DNA of 64,000 bases, from the NCBI GenBank assembly GCA_016712535.1, contig JADJQW010000002.1, forward strand, positions 620,001-684,000, written 5' to 3'. Source of the stretch: Flavobacteriales bacterium (GTDB taxonomy: Bacteria > Bacteroidota > Bacteroidia > Flavobacteriales_F > PHOS-HE28). This document shows positions 8,158 to 16,651 of this stretch, in pieces. Positions within the stretch are counted from its first letter, which is position 1, and every line of letters starts with the position of its first letter. The notes beneath the pieces are model-generated. The model saw only the letters and a program-made list of their open reading frames with translations. It was not told where the DNA came from and searched no databases. The translations under genes were made by a program, and so were the position numbers.

Positions 8158-10656
8158 TCACATGTCCATATCGCCACCCGAGTTGCCGGGCTCCTGGCGC
8201 TGCTGTTGCCGTCGACGGAAGAGCGAGGTGTTCTGCTCGCCGAACTTCCAAGTCAACGTGAGGCGCACGAAGCGCATCTCGCGGCGGCGGAAGCTCTCTT
8301 GGTAGAGTGAAGGGGTGTCCACGATGTTCCCCCATTTTCGCGTGAAGAACACGTCGTTCACGCTCAGGAGCATGCTCACCTTGCGCGTCACGTCATGGTT
8401 CAGGCTGAAGTCGATCCCGTACTGCGCGATGCTTCGCCCTTGAGGCTGGATCCGCGGGCCTTCGTATTCGCCGTTCACCTGTGCATTCCAATCCTTCATG
8501 AAGCGCCAAGCGACCATCGCCTTCGCATTCCAGTTGAAGCCTTGATTGCGTGCGCCGCCATCGGTGCTGCGCAATGCCACGTCGGTGTACTGCAAGGTGC
8601 CGCTTACCGTGAGCTGCAGGCCGCTGATCGGCTCCAATTTCAATATGTTCTCCCATCCGCTGCTCATGCTGTAGCTGCCATTCACGAAGGTGTTGAGCAG
8701 GAGCGTGGTGTCCGAAGGCAGTGGTGTGGCGTAGCTGGTGATTGCATCCTGCGTGTGGCGGGCGAAGAAGCTCGTGAGCCAGGTGCCCTTGTCCTTCATG
8801 AAGGGCAGCAAGTGGTTCAACTCGGCCAAGGTGCTGAGCTCCGGTGCCAGTGCTGGATTGCCGATGCGCACGTTGCGGCTGTCGGCGTTCATCACGAAAG
8901 GCATGATCTGCCAGAAGTTGGGCCTGCTGATCTTGCGTGAGAGGTTCACCTGGATCTCGCGCATGCTCTTGTCCCATTTCCGGGAGAGGTAGATCCCGGG
9001 GAAGAGCGCCTTCGCGATGTTCTCCGCGCCGTTGGGGTAGCGGTAGCTGAAGGTGATGTCCTTATTGCGCACCACGGTCTCGAACCAGGTCTGCTCGAAG
9101 CGGAAGCCGGCTTGCAGGCCCCAGTGGTCGGTGAGCTTGCGCTGCCAATTCACGTAGGCGGCGTTGATGATGTCCGTGATCGCGTAATCGTTGGTGAGGC
9201 TCGTATCGAGCGCCAGCTCACCCGCCTGAGGCGAGGTCACGTAGGCGAGGAGATAGGTATCGTCGGCCTTCCAGCTCGATTTGATGCCGAACTCGAGCTT
9301 GTTGCGCTCGCCGATCGGCTCAATCCAATCGGCTTGGAGCGAGAACTGGTCGTATCGGCTGCCTCCGTTGTTGTCCTGTACGCGCGGGCTCGTTGGGAGG
9401 TCGTTGCCTGCCGCATCTCGGCCGTACTGCGCGAATTGCGCCACGCTGGCGCGGCTCCACGTGTTGTAGGTGAAGTCGGCGCCCCATTCCCGGCCTTCTT
9501 TCGGCGCTTTGCGGCGGAAGGCGAGGGTAGTGGTGGCGCTCATCGATTCGGTCGTGTTGCCGTTGCGCTGCTCGGCCGTGGAGAGCAATTCGTTCCCCGC
9601 GCCGCGCAGGATTGCATCGAGCTGGTCCGTGCCGCTGTGCTCATGGAAACGGAGATTCTGCGAGAAGCTCAGCAGATTCCGGTTGGTCACTTGCCAATCG
9701 GCGCTGAAGCGACCGCCGTGCACGGTGCGCGAATGCTCGCTGCGGGCCATCTGATCGAAGTAGCCGGTGGTGATGCCCGAGCTGCGTTCGGTGCGTTCGG
9801 TGCTGCCGTCGGTGAGATTGGTGCTCGTGTTGTAGTTATAGCCGAGGCCGAAGTTCCAGCGGCCTTCCTTCATGTTCAGGTTGAGCCCGCCCTGATAGCG
9901 GCCGTTGGTGCCGCCCCCGGCTTGCACCTGCCCGCTGTATCCGGGCTTCGTGGTCTTCTTCAGCACAACGTTGATGATGCCGCCCGTGGTGTTCGCGTCG
10001 AAGGCCACTGATGGATTGGTGATCACCTGGATCTTCTCGATGTCCTCCGCGGGTATCTGTTCAAGCGTCATGGAGGTTGGCCTGCCGTTCACCAGGATCT
10101 GCGGCGATGCCCCGCGCATCTGCACGTTACCGTCCAGGTCAACGCTGAGTCCGGGCACGTTCTTCATCACATCAACGCCGGTTCCGCCTTGCGCGCTCAG
10201 GTCCTTGTCCACGGCGAATACGCGGCGATCCACCTGCATGGTCATGGTGGCGCGCTCACCGGTGACCTCTACTTCGTTGAGCACCGCGGCATCCGGCTGC
10301 AGGTTGATGTTTCCCAGGTCCAGCTCGATGCGCTCGCGTGTGAGCCGCACCTGCTGCTCGAAGGGCTTATAACCGATGAAGGTGATGGTGATCTTCAGCG
10401 GCGGACCGACGGGGAGCTTGTCCACCTCGAAGTCGCCGTTGTGGCGCGTGATCGCGCCTCCGAGAATGCTGTCCTTGGTAGCGGGGCGGACGGCCACGGT
10501 GGTGTATTCGGCGCCCTTGCCCGTGCTAACGTCGATCACGCGTCCATAAACCCTTCCGATGGCAGGTGCGCCGCCCATTCCGCTATTCGGGCGTTGAGCG
10601 CTGGCGAATGCGGAAACGAATGCGAAGAGGATCACGAAGAGGGAGCGGACCGGCAT
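8158..10656 (-). CDS. Outer-membrane beta-barrel receptor, TonB-dependent-receptor-like (OMP_b-brl_3 type)
   Basis: 832 aa from ATG 10654-10656. This start was chosen because it gives a clean signal peptide (MPVRSLFVILFAFVSAFASAQ); an upstream in-frame start at 10737 would add 27 non-signal residues. Residues ~35-115 form a carboxypeptidase regulatory-like beta-sandwich (GRVYGRVIDVSTGKGAEYTTV). Then comes a plug-like domain (~125-220, with VDVMKNVPGLSVD and QILVNGRPTSM), then a long barrel. The Gly/Met/Gln-rich tail ends GGDMDM. Family knowledge: these receptors import unknown substrates across the outer membrane. No SusD partner is adjacent, so the substrate cannot be inferred. A -7 box lies just upstream at 10663-10670. 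Confidence 0.88.
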   Translation of the reverse strand: MPVRSLFVILFAFVSAFASAQRPNSGMGGAPAIGRVYGRVIDVSTGKGAEYTTVAVRPATKDSILGGAITRHNGDFEVDKLPVGPPLKITITFIGYKPFEQQVRLTRERIELDLGNINLQPDAAVLNEVEVTGERATMTMQVDRRVFAVDKDLSAQGGTGVDVMKNVPGLSVDLDGNVQMRGASPQILVNGRPTSMTLEQIPAEDIEKIQVITNPSVAFDANTTGGIINVVLKKTTKPGYSGQVQAGGGTNGRYQGGLNLNMKEGRWNFGLGYNYNTSTNLTDGSTERTERSSGITTGYFDQMARSEHSRTVHGGRFSADWQVTNRNLLSFSQNLRFHEHSGTDQLDAILRGAGNELLSTAEQRNGNTTESMSATTTLAFRRKAPKEGREWGADFTYNTWSRASVAQFAQYGRDAAGNDLPTSPRVQDNNGGSRYDQFSLQADWIEPIGERNKLEFGIKSSWKADDTYLLAYVTSPQAGELALDTSLTNDYAITDIINAAYVNWQRKLTDHWGLQAGFRFEQTWFETVVRNKDITFSYRYPNGAENIAKALFPGIYLSRKWDKSMREIQVNLSRKISRPNFWQIMPFVMNADSRNVRIGNPALAPELSTLAELNHLLPFMKDKGTWLTSFFARHTQDAITSYATPLPSDTTLLLNTFVNGSYSMSSGWENILKLEPISGLQLTVSGTLQYTDVALRSTDGGARNQGFNWNAKAMVAWRFMKDWNAQVNGEYEGPRIQPQGRSIAQYGIDFSLNHDVTRKVSMLLSVNDVFFTRKWGNIVDTPSLYQESFRRREMRFVRLTLTWKFGEQNTSLFRRRQQQRQEPGNSGGDMDM

Positions 10657-10662
10657 GGCTGG

Positions 10663-10670
10663 CGAAAGTA
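10663..10670 (-). promoter_or_regulatory. Candidate Bacteroidota -7 box (TACTTTCG) of the outer-membrane receptor gene
   Basis: The minus-strand octamer TACTTTCG resembles the Bacteroidota -7 consensus TAnnTTTG and lies 6 bp upstream of the chosen ATG, which would give a nearly leaderless mRNA. No clear TTG -33 box at 19-21 bp was seen, so this rests on the -7 box alone. Confidence 0.3.
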
Positions 10671-10754
10671 CCGTGATGGACTGCAGAAGGATTGGCCAGG
10701 GATGCACGGTGCCCTGAATAGATCGATCGATCAACATGTTTTCACGGACCAGTA

Positions 10755-10790
10755 AAAATGAAGGGGCCGCCTCGGATGAGACGGCCCCTC
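10755..10790 (-). terminator. Rho-independent terminator of the RRM protein gene
   Basis: Stem AGGGGCCG (10762-10769) pairs with CGGCCCCT (10782-10789), with extra CTC/GAG pairing inside the loop. On the minus strand it is followed by a T-rich stretch (TTCATTTTTA). It lies 26 bp beyond the stop of the RNA-binding protein gene. Confidence 0.75.
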
Positions 10791-10815
10791 GTTCTTCTGG
10801 GTATGGCGCTAAGGC

Positions 10816-11217
10816 CTAGTAATCATCGCGCGAACCGCCGCGGTCGCTGCGCTCGCGGTATCCGCCACGATCGCCGCCGCGACCGCCGCCTCCGCCGTAT
10901 CCGCCGCGATCACCACCGCCGTAGCCGCCGCGATCGCCGCCACGGCCACCGCCGAAGCCACCGCGATCACCCTCGGTGCGGGGACGAGCCTCGTTCACCA
11001 CCAGGTCGCGGCCGTGGAAATTCTTGCCATTGGTGCCTTCGATGGCCGAGCGGCCAGCGTTGTCATCGGCCATCTCCACGAAGCCGAAGCCACGGCTCCG
11101 GTTTGTGGCCCGATCCATGATGATCTTGGCCGAGGTCACTTCTCCGAAAGGCTCGAAAAGCTCGCGGAGGTCTTGGTCCCTAACAGTGTAAGGCACGTTG
11201 GCGACGTAAATGTTCAT
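10816..11217 (-). CDS. RNA-binding protein with one RRM domain and RGG-rich tail
   Basis: 133 aa from ATG 11215-11217. The start is fixed by the canonical RNP2 beginning (MNIYVANVPY); a longer in-frame extension lacks RRM character. The RRM spans residues ~1-82, with RNP1 RGFGFVEM. The C-terminal ~50 residues are almost entirely Gly/Arg/Asp/Tyr repeats (DRGGYGGG). Family knowledge: such small RRM proteins are widespread in Bacteroidota and cyanobacteria and bind RNA; cold-shock roles have been proposed for relatives. The low-complexity RGG tail could add RNA affinity or promote condensation (inference). Monocistronic, with a good terminator at 10755-10790. Confidence 0.93.
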   Translation of the reverse strand: MNIYVANVPYTVRDQDLRELFEPFGEVTSAKIIMDRATNRSRGFGFVEMADDNAGRSAIEGTNGKNFHGRDLVVNEARPRTEGDRGGFGGGRGGDRGGYGGGDRGGYGGGGGRGGDRGGYRERSDRGGSRDDY

Positions 11218-11388
11218 GAGTTCTACTGACTGGGTTTTTGTTCGTTTTCGCCTGTGCCGTGGAGGTCTCGCCAAAGAACACCCCGGCCGTTGGGCGGGCC
11301 GAATGTAGGCTGAAAACCTGTTCCCGCAAGCCCAGCGGCCCTCTCGCACTATGGTTGGCGTCCTATCGTCAGGGTCATGGCAGGATGG

Positions 11389-12810
11389 TCATCGCGCTGA
11401 TCCTTCCTCAGGAATGGGCAAATACTCGCCCTCGGGCGCCATGAACCATCGCGCATCGAGCCAGTTGCTCGGAAGCAGGTCCCAGCGGCGGAAGATGAAC
11501 CCGTCCAAGTGATCCTGAAGACCGCCGAGCGCGATGTCCTCCGTGGTGATCAGCGACACCGTAGCGGTGGGCCCCTGCTTCGCGGAGAGCAGGAGGCTCT
11601 CCACGGGAACCGACCAGGACAGGCCTACGCTATGATGCTCCGGGGCGAAATCGCCACCAGCAGTGATGATGCCCTTGCTGACGCTCATGGCGTGCGCACG
11701 CGCAATGGCAGCCTCGATATGGGCCGTGCGCGCCGCATAGCATGGCGCGATGCGCTCCGCAGCCGCGATCCGGTATGCCATCGAAAGCAATAGGATGATT
11801 GGCACCCATCCGCGTGTCCATTCGAATCGCCCAGCATGGAAGATGAGCACCAGCACGACCCAGGCAGCGACTCCGAAATTCACCTGTTCCCGGTACCTGT
11901 CGTGGTGCCACTCCGGGAGCTTCAGGCTGATCAGCGCGTGCATCGCAAGGAGGAATCCGATGAAGAGCAAGGCATCGGCGCGTCTGCGCTGGATCAGGAG
12001 GCCCGCCAGCACGAGCATGCCGAGCACGAGCAGGTCGGGATAGTGGTGAACCGAATAGCGGAACAAGCCGATGAGATTCGCCGAAGAGAGGACAGCCGCC
12101 AGAACCGCGGGATCGCGGGCCTTCATGACGAACGCAGCGCTGTCCTTCTCGTAGTCTGAGATCGTGATCACGCGGGCCGTGATCACGAGGGCGATCACCG
12201 TGAACAGGAGCACGGACTCGCGTCTGCGCTGCCATGCACGGTCCAGGAACAAGGTTGCCGCAAGAAGCATGAACCCGATGGCATGGCACGAGGCCACCAG
12301 CGCAGCGAGGAGCAAGAGGGCCGGCAACCGCCATCGCGGATCCAGGGCCGTGCCCCGATGCACGGCGATGAACAGCACCAGCAGGTCCGCTCCGTAATAC
12401 AATTCGAAGATGGGACAGAGCAAGCCATGCGTGAGGCCCACCAGGTGCAGCGCGGCGATGGCCACTGCAGCATCGCGGTCACGCAGCACGCTCCATGCGG
12501 TCAGCATGCAGCCGCACATCCAAATGACATTGTTGACCGAATGCAGGAGGATCAATGCCTTCATCGGAACGCCCAGCTTCGCGCCGATGAGGGGCAGCGC
12601 TTGCGCAAGGGCCAGCACCCATCGGCCATGCTCGATGCGGAATGCTCCCTCGTTGACCACGCGCGCCAGGTAGTAGCCGCTATCGGCGTACAAACGCTCA
12701 TCGGCGAAGCGCCAAGCGAAGAGCGCGAGGTAGCAGAGCACGAGCCAGGGCAGAGCGGTCATCAGCCGTTCATTCCAACCGGGATGCGTGCTTGGTGCGG
12801 TCGCGGCCAT
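11389..12810 (-). CDS. Polytopic membrane protein of unknown function
   Basis: 473 aa from ATG 12808-12810; an upstream in-frame ATG at 12936 would overlap recG and adds polar, non-conserved residues. About ten hydrophobic segments span residues ~18-350. A soluble C-terminal domain of ~120 residues follows (from YAARTAHIEAAIARAH to the end). An acidic motif soon after the first helix (ERLYADSGYYLARVV) recalls the first-loop acidic motif of GT-C type glycosyltransferases, but I cannot confirm that. Divergent from recG with a 43-bp gap. No function assigned. Confidence 0.7.
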   Translation of the reverse strand: MAATAPSTHPGWNERLMTALPWLVLCYLALFAWRFADERLYADSGYYLARVVNEGAFRIEHGRWVLALAQALPLIGAKLGVPMKALILLHSVNNVIWMCGCMLTAWSVLRDRDAAVAIAALHLVGLTHGLLCPIFELYYGADLLVLFIAVHRGTALDPRWRLPALLLLAALVASCHAIGFMLLAATLFLDRAWQRRRESVLLFTVIALVITARVITISDYEKDSAAFVMKARDPAVLAAVLSSANLIGLFRYSVHHYPDLLVLGMLVLAGLLIQRRRADALLFIGFLLAMHALISLKLPEWHHDRYREQVNFGVAAWVVLVLIFHAGRFEWTRGWVPIILLLSMAYRIAAAERIAPCYAARTAHIEAAIARAHAMSVSKGIITAGGDFAPEHHSVGLSWSVPVESLLLSAKQGPTATVSLITTEDIALGGLQDHLDGFIFRRWDLLPSNWLDARWFMAPEGEYLPIPEEGSAR

Positions 12811-12834
12811 CGCATCAAAGAAAGCGGAGGGCGG

Positions 12835-12842
12835 TACTTTTC
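12835..12842 (+). promoter_or_regulatory. Candidate -7 box (TACTTTTC) of recG
   Basis: The octamer resembles TAnnTTTG and ends 11 bp before the recG ATG, within the 43-bp divergent gap. No convincing -33 box was seen. Confidence 0.25.
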
Positions 12843-12853
12843 CACCGTCGCCG

Positions 12854-14953
12854 ATGCTCGATAGTCCGATTGAATACCTCAAGGGCGTTGGTCCGCAGCG
12901 CGGCGATCTGCTGCGCAAGGAGTTGGGCATCGCCACCTTCGGCGATCTGCTCCAGCATTTCCCTTTCCGCTACATCGATCGCAGCCGCTTCCATACGGTG
13001 CGCGGGATCGCCGCCGCTGCCGATGAGCATCAGCATGCGCAGCTGCGCGGCCGCATCACTGCGCCGAAACTGATCGGCGAGAAGCAGGCGCGGCGCATCA
13101 CGGCCACCTTCAGCGACGACACGGGCAGCATGGAGCTGGTCTGGTTCAAGGGCCTGAAATGGGTGCAGCAATCGCTGAAGCACGGTGAGGAATACGTGGT
13201 ATTCGGCAAGCCCGGCGCCTTCAAGGGGAAACTGAACATGGCGCACCCGGAGCTGGAACTCGCTTCAACCTGGGACAGCGGGATTGAGGCGTCGCTCCAA
13301 CCGGTGTACAGCACCACGGAGAAGCTCGCCGCACGAGGGCTCACCAGCCGCGCCATTTGGAAGCTGCAGAAAGCCCTGCTGCCGCAGATCGCAGGCTCGC
13401 TGCCCGAGACGCTCGGCGCGGAGCAGGTGCAATGGCTCGGGGGCATCACGCGCGAAGAGGCTTTTCGCCAGGTGCACGCGCCGGTGGATGCCCAACGGCT
13501 CGAACTGGCCCGCACCCGATTGAAGTTCGAGGAGCTCTTCTTCATCCAGCTCGGCCTGCTCCGAAACAAACTGCTCACGCAGCAGCAGGTGCGCGGCCAT
13601 GTCTTCGCCGAAGTGGGCGTGAAGCTGAAGACCTTCTATGCGGAGCATCTGCCCTTCGAGCTCACCGGTGCGCAGAAGCGCGTGGTGAAGGAGATCCGCA
13701 AGGACATGGGCAGCGGCAAGCAGATGAACCGATTGCTGCAAGGCGATGTGGGCAGCGGCAAGACCCTCGTGGGCCTTCTCAGCATGCTCATCGCGCTCGA
13801 CAACGGATTCCAGGCCGCGTTGATGGCGCCTACGGAGATCCTCGCGCAGCAGCACTTCTCCACGCTCTCGCGCTTGCTCGAAGGCATGCCCGTGGTGGTG
13901 CGCCTGCTCACCGGCAGCACCAAGCAGGCCGAGCGCAGGAGCATCCTCCGAGCGCTCCGGGCCGGTGAGGTGCACATCATCGTGGGCACGCATGCGCTGC
14001 TCGAGGACCGCGTGGTGTTCGATCGCCTCGGCCTCGTGGTGATCGATGAGCAGCACCGTTTCGGCGTGGCGCAGCGCGCGCGGCTCTGGGCCAAGAGCGA
14101 GGTGCCGCCGCACGTGCTGGTGATGACCGCCACGCCCATCCCGCGCACCCTGGCGATGACGCTCTATGGCGACCTTGATACGAGCATCATCGACGAGCTG
14201 CCACCCGGCCGAAAGCCGATCCGCACCGTGCACCGCTTCGATGGCGCGCGGAACGCCGTGTTCGGATTCCTGGAAGAGGAGCTCGCGAAGGGCCGACAGG
14301 TGTACGTGGTCTATCCGCTGATTGAAGAGAGCGAGAAGAGCGACCTGAAGGATGTGACCGATGGATTCGAGAGCCTGAGCCGCCGATTCCCTCTGCCGCG
14401 TTACGCGGTCGGCATCATCCATGGCCGCATGGACCCCGCGACCAAGGACTACGAGATGGCTCGGTTCAAGAAGGGCGAGACGAGCATCCTGGTGAGCACC
14501 ACGGTGATCGAGGTGGGTGTGGATGTGCCGAACGCCAGCGTGATGGTGATCGAGAACGCCGAGCGCTTCGGCCTTTCCCAATTGCATCAGTTGCGCGGCC
14601 GCGTGGGGCGAGGCGCAGAGCAGAGTTTCTGCATCCTCATGACCGGCGACAAGCTCTCCAGCGATGCCCGAACCCGCCTTTCCACCATGGTGCGCACCAA
14701 CGATGGCTTCCAGATCGCGGAAACCGACCTGCGCCTGCGGGGCCCCGGCGACCTGCTCGGCACGCAGCAGAGCGGATTGCCGCAATTGCGGATCGCCGAC
14801 CTGGTGGAGGACCAGGAGCTGCTGCAGCAGGCGAGACAAGCCGCCCAGCGCGTGCTCGACAGCGACCCAGCGCTATCCGCGCCGCAGCATGCGCCCATCG
14901 CCCGCGCCATCGCTGAGCGCAAGCAGCAGGTGGCCTGGGGCCGGATAAGCTGA
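12854..14953 (+). CDS. recG: ATP-dependent DNA helicase RecG
   Basis: 699 aa from ATG 12854. This start places the typical opening (SPIEYLKGVGPQRGDLLRKE) at the N-terminus; further in-frame sequence upstream is non-homologous. The N-terminal wedge/OB domain is followed by helicase motifs: LLQGDVGSGKT (Walker A, ~296-306), IDEQHRFG (DEQH box, ~398), MTATPIPRTL, then ISTTVIEVGVDVPNA-like motif and QLRGRVGRG. Length matches the family. Role: reversal and restart of stalled replication forks and branch migration of Holliday junctions in the cytoplasm. Divergent from a membrane protein gene. Confidence 0.97.
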   Translation: MLDSPIEYLKGVGPQRGDLLRKELGIATFGDLLQHFPFRYIDRSRFHTVRGIAAAADEHQHAQLRGRITAPKLIGEKQARRITATFSDDTGSMELVWFKGLKWVQQSLKHGEEYVVFGKPGAFKGKLNMAHPELELASTWDSGIEASLQPVYSTTEKLAARGLTSRAIWKLQKALLPQIAGSLPETLGAEQVQWLGGITREEAFRQVHAPVDAQRLELARTRLKFEELFFIQLGLLRNKLLTQQQVRGHVFAEVGVKLKTFYAEHLPFELTGAQKRVVKEIRKDMGSGKQMNRLLQGDVGSGKTLVGLLSMLIALDNGFQAALMAPTEILAQQHFSTLSRLLEGMPVVVRLLTGSTKQAERRSILRALRAGEVHIIVGTHALLEDRVVFDRLGLVVIDEQHRFGVAQRARLWAKSEVPPHVLVMTATPIPRTLAMTLYGDLDTSIIDELPPGRKPIRTVHRFDGARNAVFGFLEEELAKGRQVYVVYPLIEESEKSDLKDVTDGFESLSRRFPLPRYAVGIIHGRMDPATKDYEMARFKKGETSILVSTTVIEVGVDVPNASVMVIENAERFGLSQLHQLRGRVGRGAEQSFCILMTGDKLSSDARTRLSTMVRTNDGFQIAETDLRLRGPGDLLGTQQSGLPQLRIADLVEDQELLQQARQAAQRVLDSDPALSAPQHAPIARAIAERKQQVAWGRIS

Positions 14954-14958
14954 ACGGA

Positions 14959-15690
14959 TCAGGTATCGAGCGCGGCACGGCGACGCACCTCCTCCGGATC
15001 GAGCACATGCCGCAGGCAGCCTCGCGCGATCAGGTATTGGCCCAGCGCATAGGTGAGCATGACGCTGATGGGCGCATGATCGATCACGCGCACGAAGCGA
15101 TGCGTGGCCAGGATACTATCCGAGGCGATGAAGAGTGAAGCACCGATCATCACCATGAGGAAGCTCGGCAGGTATGTCCGGCCGAAGCGGAGCGCAGCAG
15201 CGGCCCCCATGAGCGCGATCGTGACCGCATAGATGCCCACGGGCACCAGCACATCGTCATCGACGCTCTGCAGCAAGCCGATGCCGAAGATCGCGCCATA
15301 GGCCAGCACCACTGCAGCGATGAGGATGCCGATGAGCAGGCCGGGGCTGTTGCCCCCGTCGGCCACGTTCTGCGCGAAGCCCAATGCATAGCAGATCTGT
15401 GCGATCAAGAATGCCCCAAGGCCGATGAGGAAGAAGAACTGGTCGATGTGATCGAACATCAAGGCCGCATCACCGAGCAGCGAGAAGAAGAGCCCGGCCT
15501 GGATCAGCAGCGTGAAGCGGTCGCCGTAGCGGCGGCTATTGAGGTAGAACCAGATGCCCAGCACCACCATCATCAACGGTTTGCACGCATAAACGAGCTG
15601 ATGCTGTCCGCGCCAATCGCCGACAATGGCGCCGAGGGTGGCTGCGGCGAAGAGCAGGCCGCTTACCCAGTGGTTCTTCAGTGCACGCAT
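14959..15690 (-). CDS. YhhN / lysoplasmalogenase family membrane protein
   Basis: 243 aa from ATG 15688-15690; this start was preferred because the sequence upstream of it is polar and low in conservation. About eight hydrophobic segments. Family marks seen are the early CKPLMMVVLG segment, LGDAALM, and a late SDSILA followed by a C-terminal YALGQYLIARG. Family knowledge: eukaryotic TMEM86 and some bacterial YhhN proteins hydrolyse the vinyl-ether bond of lysoplasmalogens; others are uncharacterised. It lies convergent with recG, 5 bp after the recG stop. Assignment is to family only. Confidence 0.8.
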   Translation of the reverse strand: MRALKNHWVSGLLFAAATLGAIVGDWRGQHQLVYACKPLMMVVLGIWFYLNSRRYGDRFTLLIQAGLFFSLLGDAALMFDHIDQFFFLIGLGAFLIAQICYALGFAQNVADGGNSPGLLIGILIAAVVLAYGAIFGIGLLQSVDDDVLVPVGIYAVTIALMGAAAALRFGRTYLPSFLMVMIGASLFIASDSILATHRFVRVIDHAPISVMLTYALGQYLIARGCLRHVLDPEEVRRRAALDT

Positions 15691-15992
15691 GGCTCGGGCG
15701 TGCAAGGTAAATGCGGAGCCGCGCAGAGGTCTCAGCCGGCGAACACACCCATCCCATGGGCTGATGGACCGGAGGGACGGAACGACCAAGTCACGCAAGC
15801 TCTTCATGCCAGCTTCTCATTCAGGGCACATCATTGGGATCGCTTCGCGCCCAACACCGAACGCATGCAGGCCTTTTTGCGCCGCACTCCGCCTCAAGCC
15901 TTCGCCTATGGCCTCCTGCTGCTGCTGATCATCTTCGCGGTTGCGGCGGCGCGAGGCACGTGGTGAGCGCGGCATCAAGCGCCTGCTCGCTC
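15691..15992. other. Intergenic stretch of about 300 bp
   Basis: Lies between the YhhN-family gene and the pnuC 3' end. The only thing I see is a 33-residue open frame (15865-15966) described separately. No hairpin with a T-run, no heptamer array and no RNA gene was recognised. Confidence 0.4.
15865..15966 (+). CDS. Possible small single-pass membrane protein (33 aa)
   Basis: The frame starts at ATG 15865 and encodes MQAFLRRTPPQAFAYG followed by a run of Leu/Ile (LLLLLIIF) and a short tail ending RGTW. This has a basic N-terminus plus one hydrophobic helix, the usual shape of small membrane proteins. No neighbour or homologue supports it and no clear ribosome-binding site is visible. It may simply be chance in a GC-rich gap. 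Confidence 0.22.
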   Translation: MQAFLRRTPPQAFAYGLLLLLIIFAVAAARGTW

Positions 15993-16550
15993 TTAGGCCC
16001 GATGCTGTCTTCCCCACCGCACCAGCGCTGCGGCGGAGATGCCCACGTAAATGGCGTAGAGCGCGGCGTACCACCAGAGTCCGAGCAGCGCGTACAGGAT
16101 GATGGCCACCAGATCGGCCGCGATCCAATAGGCCCAGGTCTCGAGGATCTTGCGTGCCAGCATCCATGTGGCCAGCAGGCTGAAGGCCGTTGCGATGCCA
16201 TCGAGCACCGTGAATTGCGCATCGCGCATCAGCAGCAAGAGGAAGTTGATCGCTCCGGCGAGCAAAAGGCCTCCCAGGATCATGGCGGCGTGGAACTGGG
16301 CAGGCCTCCGCGTGATGTTAAGCTCCTTGCCATCGTGCTTGCCCCACGACCACCAGCCATAGGCGCCCATGGCCACGTAGTACGCGCTCAGCGCCGCCTG
16401 CGCGTAGACCTGTGCATGCAGGAAGAGCACAACCCCAAGCGCCGACGCGACGAATCCGAAGGCCCAGCCGATGCGGCGCTCGTAGAGCATCAGCACCGTG
16501 TAGGCCAGGTTGCCGGCAGCGGCCAGGGCTTCAAGCCAGTTCCAGTTCAC
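15993..16550 (-). CDS. pnuC: PnuC-type nicotinamide riboside / vitamin transporter
   Basis: About 185 aa if translation starts at GTG 16548-16550 (VNWNWLEALAAAGNLAY). A longer in-frame ATG at 16664 would add 38 non-conserved residues and run through a repeat, so I consider it less likely. Around seven hydrophobic helices. Diagnostic motifs are YGWWSWG, TWMLARKILETWAYWIAADL and LYALLGLWWYAALYAIYV. Family knowledge: PnuC facilitates uptake of nicotinamide riboside, with relatives PnuT and PnuX for thiamine and riboflavin; specificity cannot be read from sequence. It lies close to ribF, a flavin-cofactor gene, but no riboswitch was recognised upstream. Confidence 0.85.
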   Translation of the reverse strand: MNWNWLEALAAAGNLAYTVLMLYERRIGWAFGFVASALGVVLFLHAQVYAQAALSAYYVAMGAYGWWSWGKHDGKELNITRRPAQFHAAMILGGLLLAGAINFLLLLMRDAQFTVLDGIATAFSLLATWMLARKILETWAYWIAADLVAIILYALLGLWWYAALYAIYVGISAAALVRWGRQHRA

Positions 16551-16555
16551 GTCGA

Positions 16556-16650
16556 TGGTTGGGGATGCAGGTTGATGGAGGGATGGTTGTGGGTCCTGAG
16601 CGCCTTCGCCGGCTTGAACGCAAAACCTCTTCAACCTGCAATCAACCCGA
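16556..16650. repeat. Heptamer-type inverted repeat upstream of pnuC
   Basis: The core TGCAGGTTGA (16566-16575) is exactly complementary to TCAACCTGCA (16631-16640), with further GGTTG/CAACC units around both. The spacer has no gene. On the minus strand the array begins one or two bases after the TAG stop of the LRR protein gene (16652-16654). Member of the GGTTGA heptamer family. Confidence 0.5.
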
Positions 16651-16651
16651 G

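Noticed and set aside
13265..14839. 524-aa minus-strand frame
   Set aside because: Antisense to recG, whose helicase motifs are intact; His/Arg/Ala-rich composition typical of a shadow.
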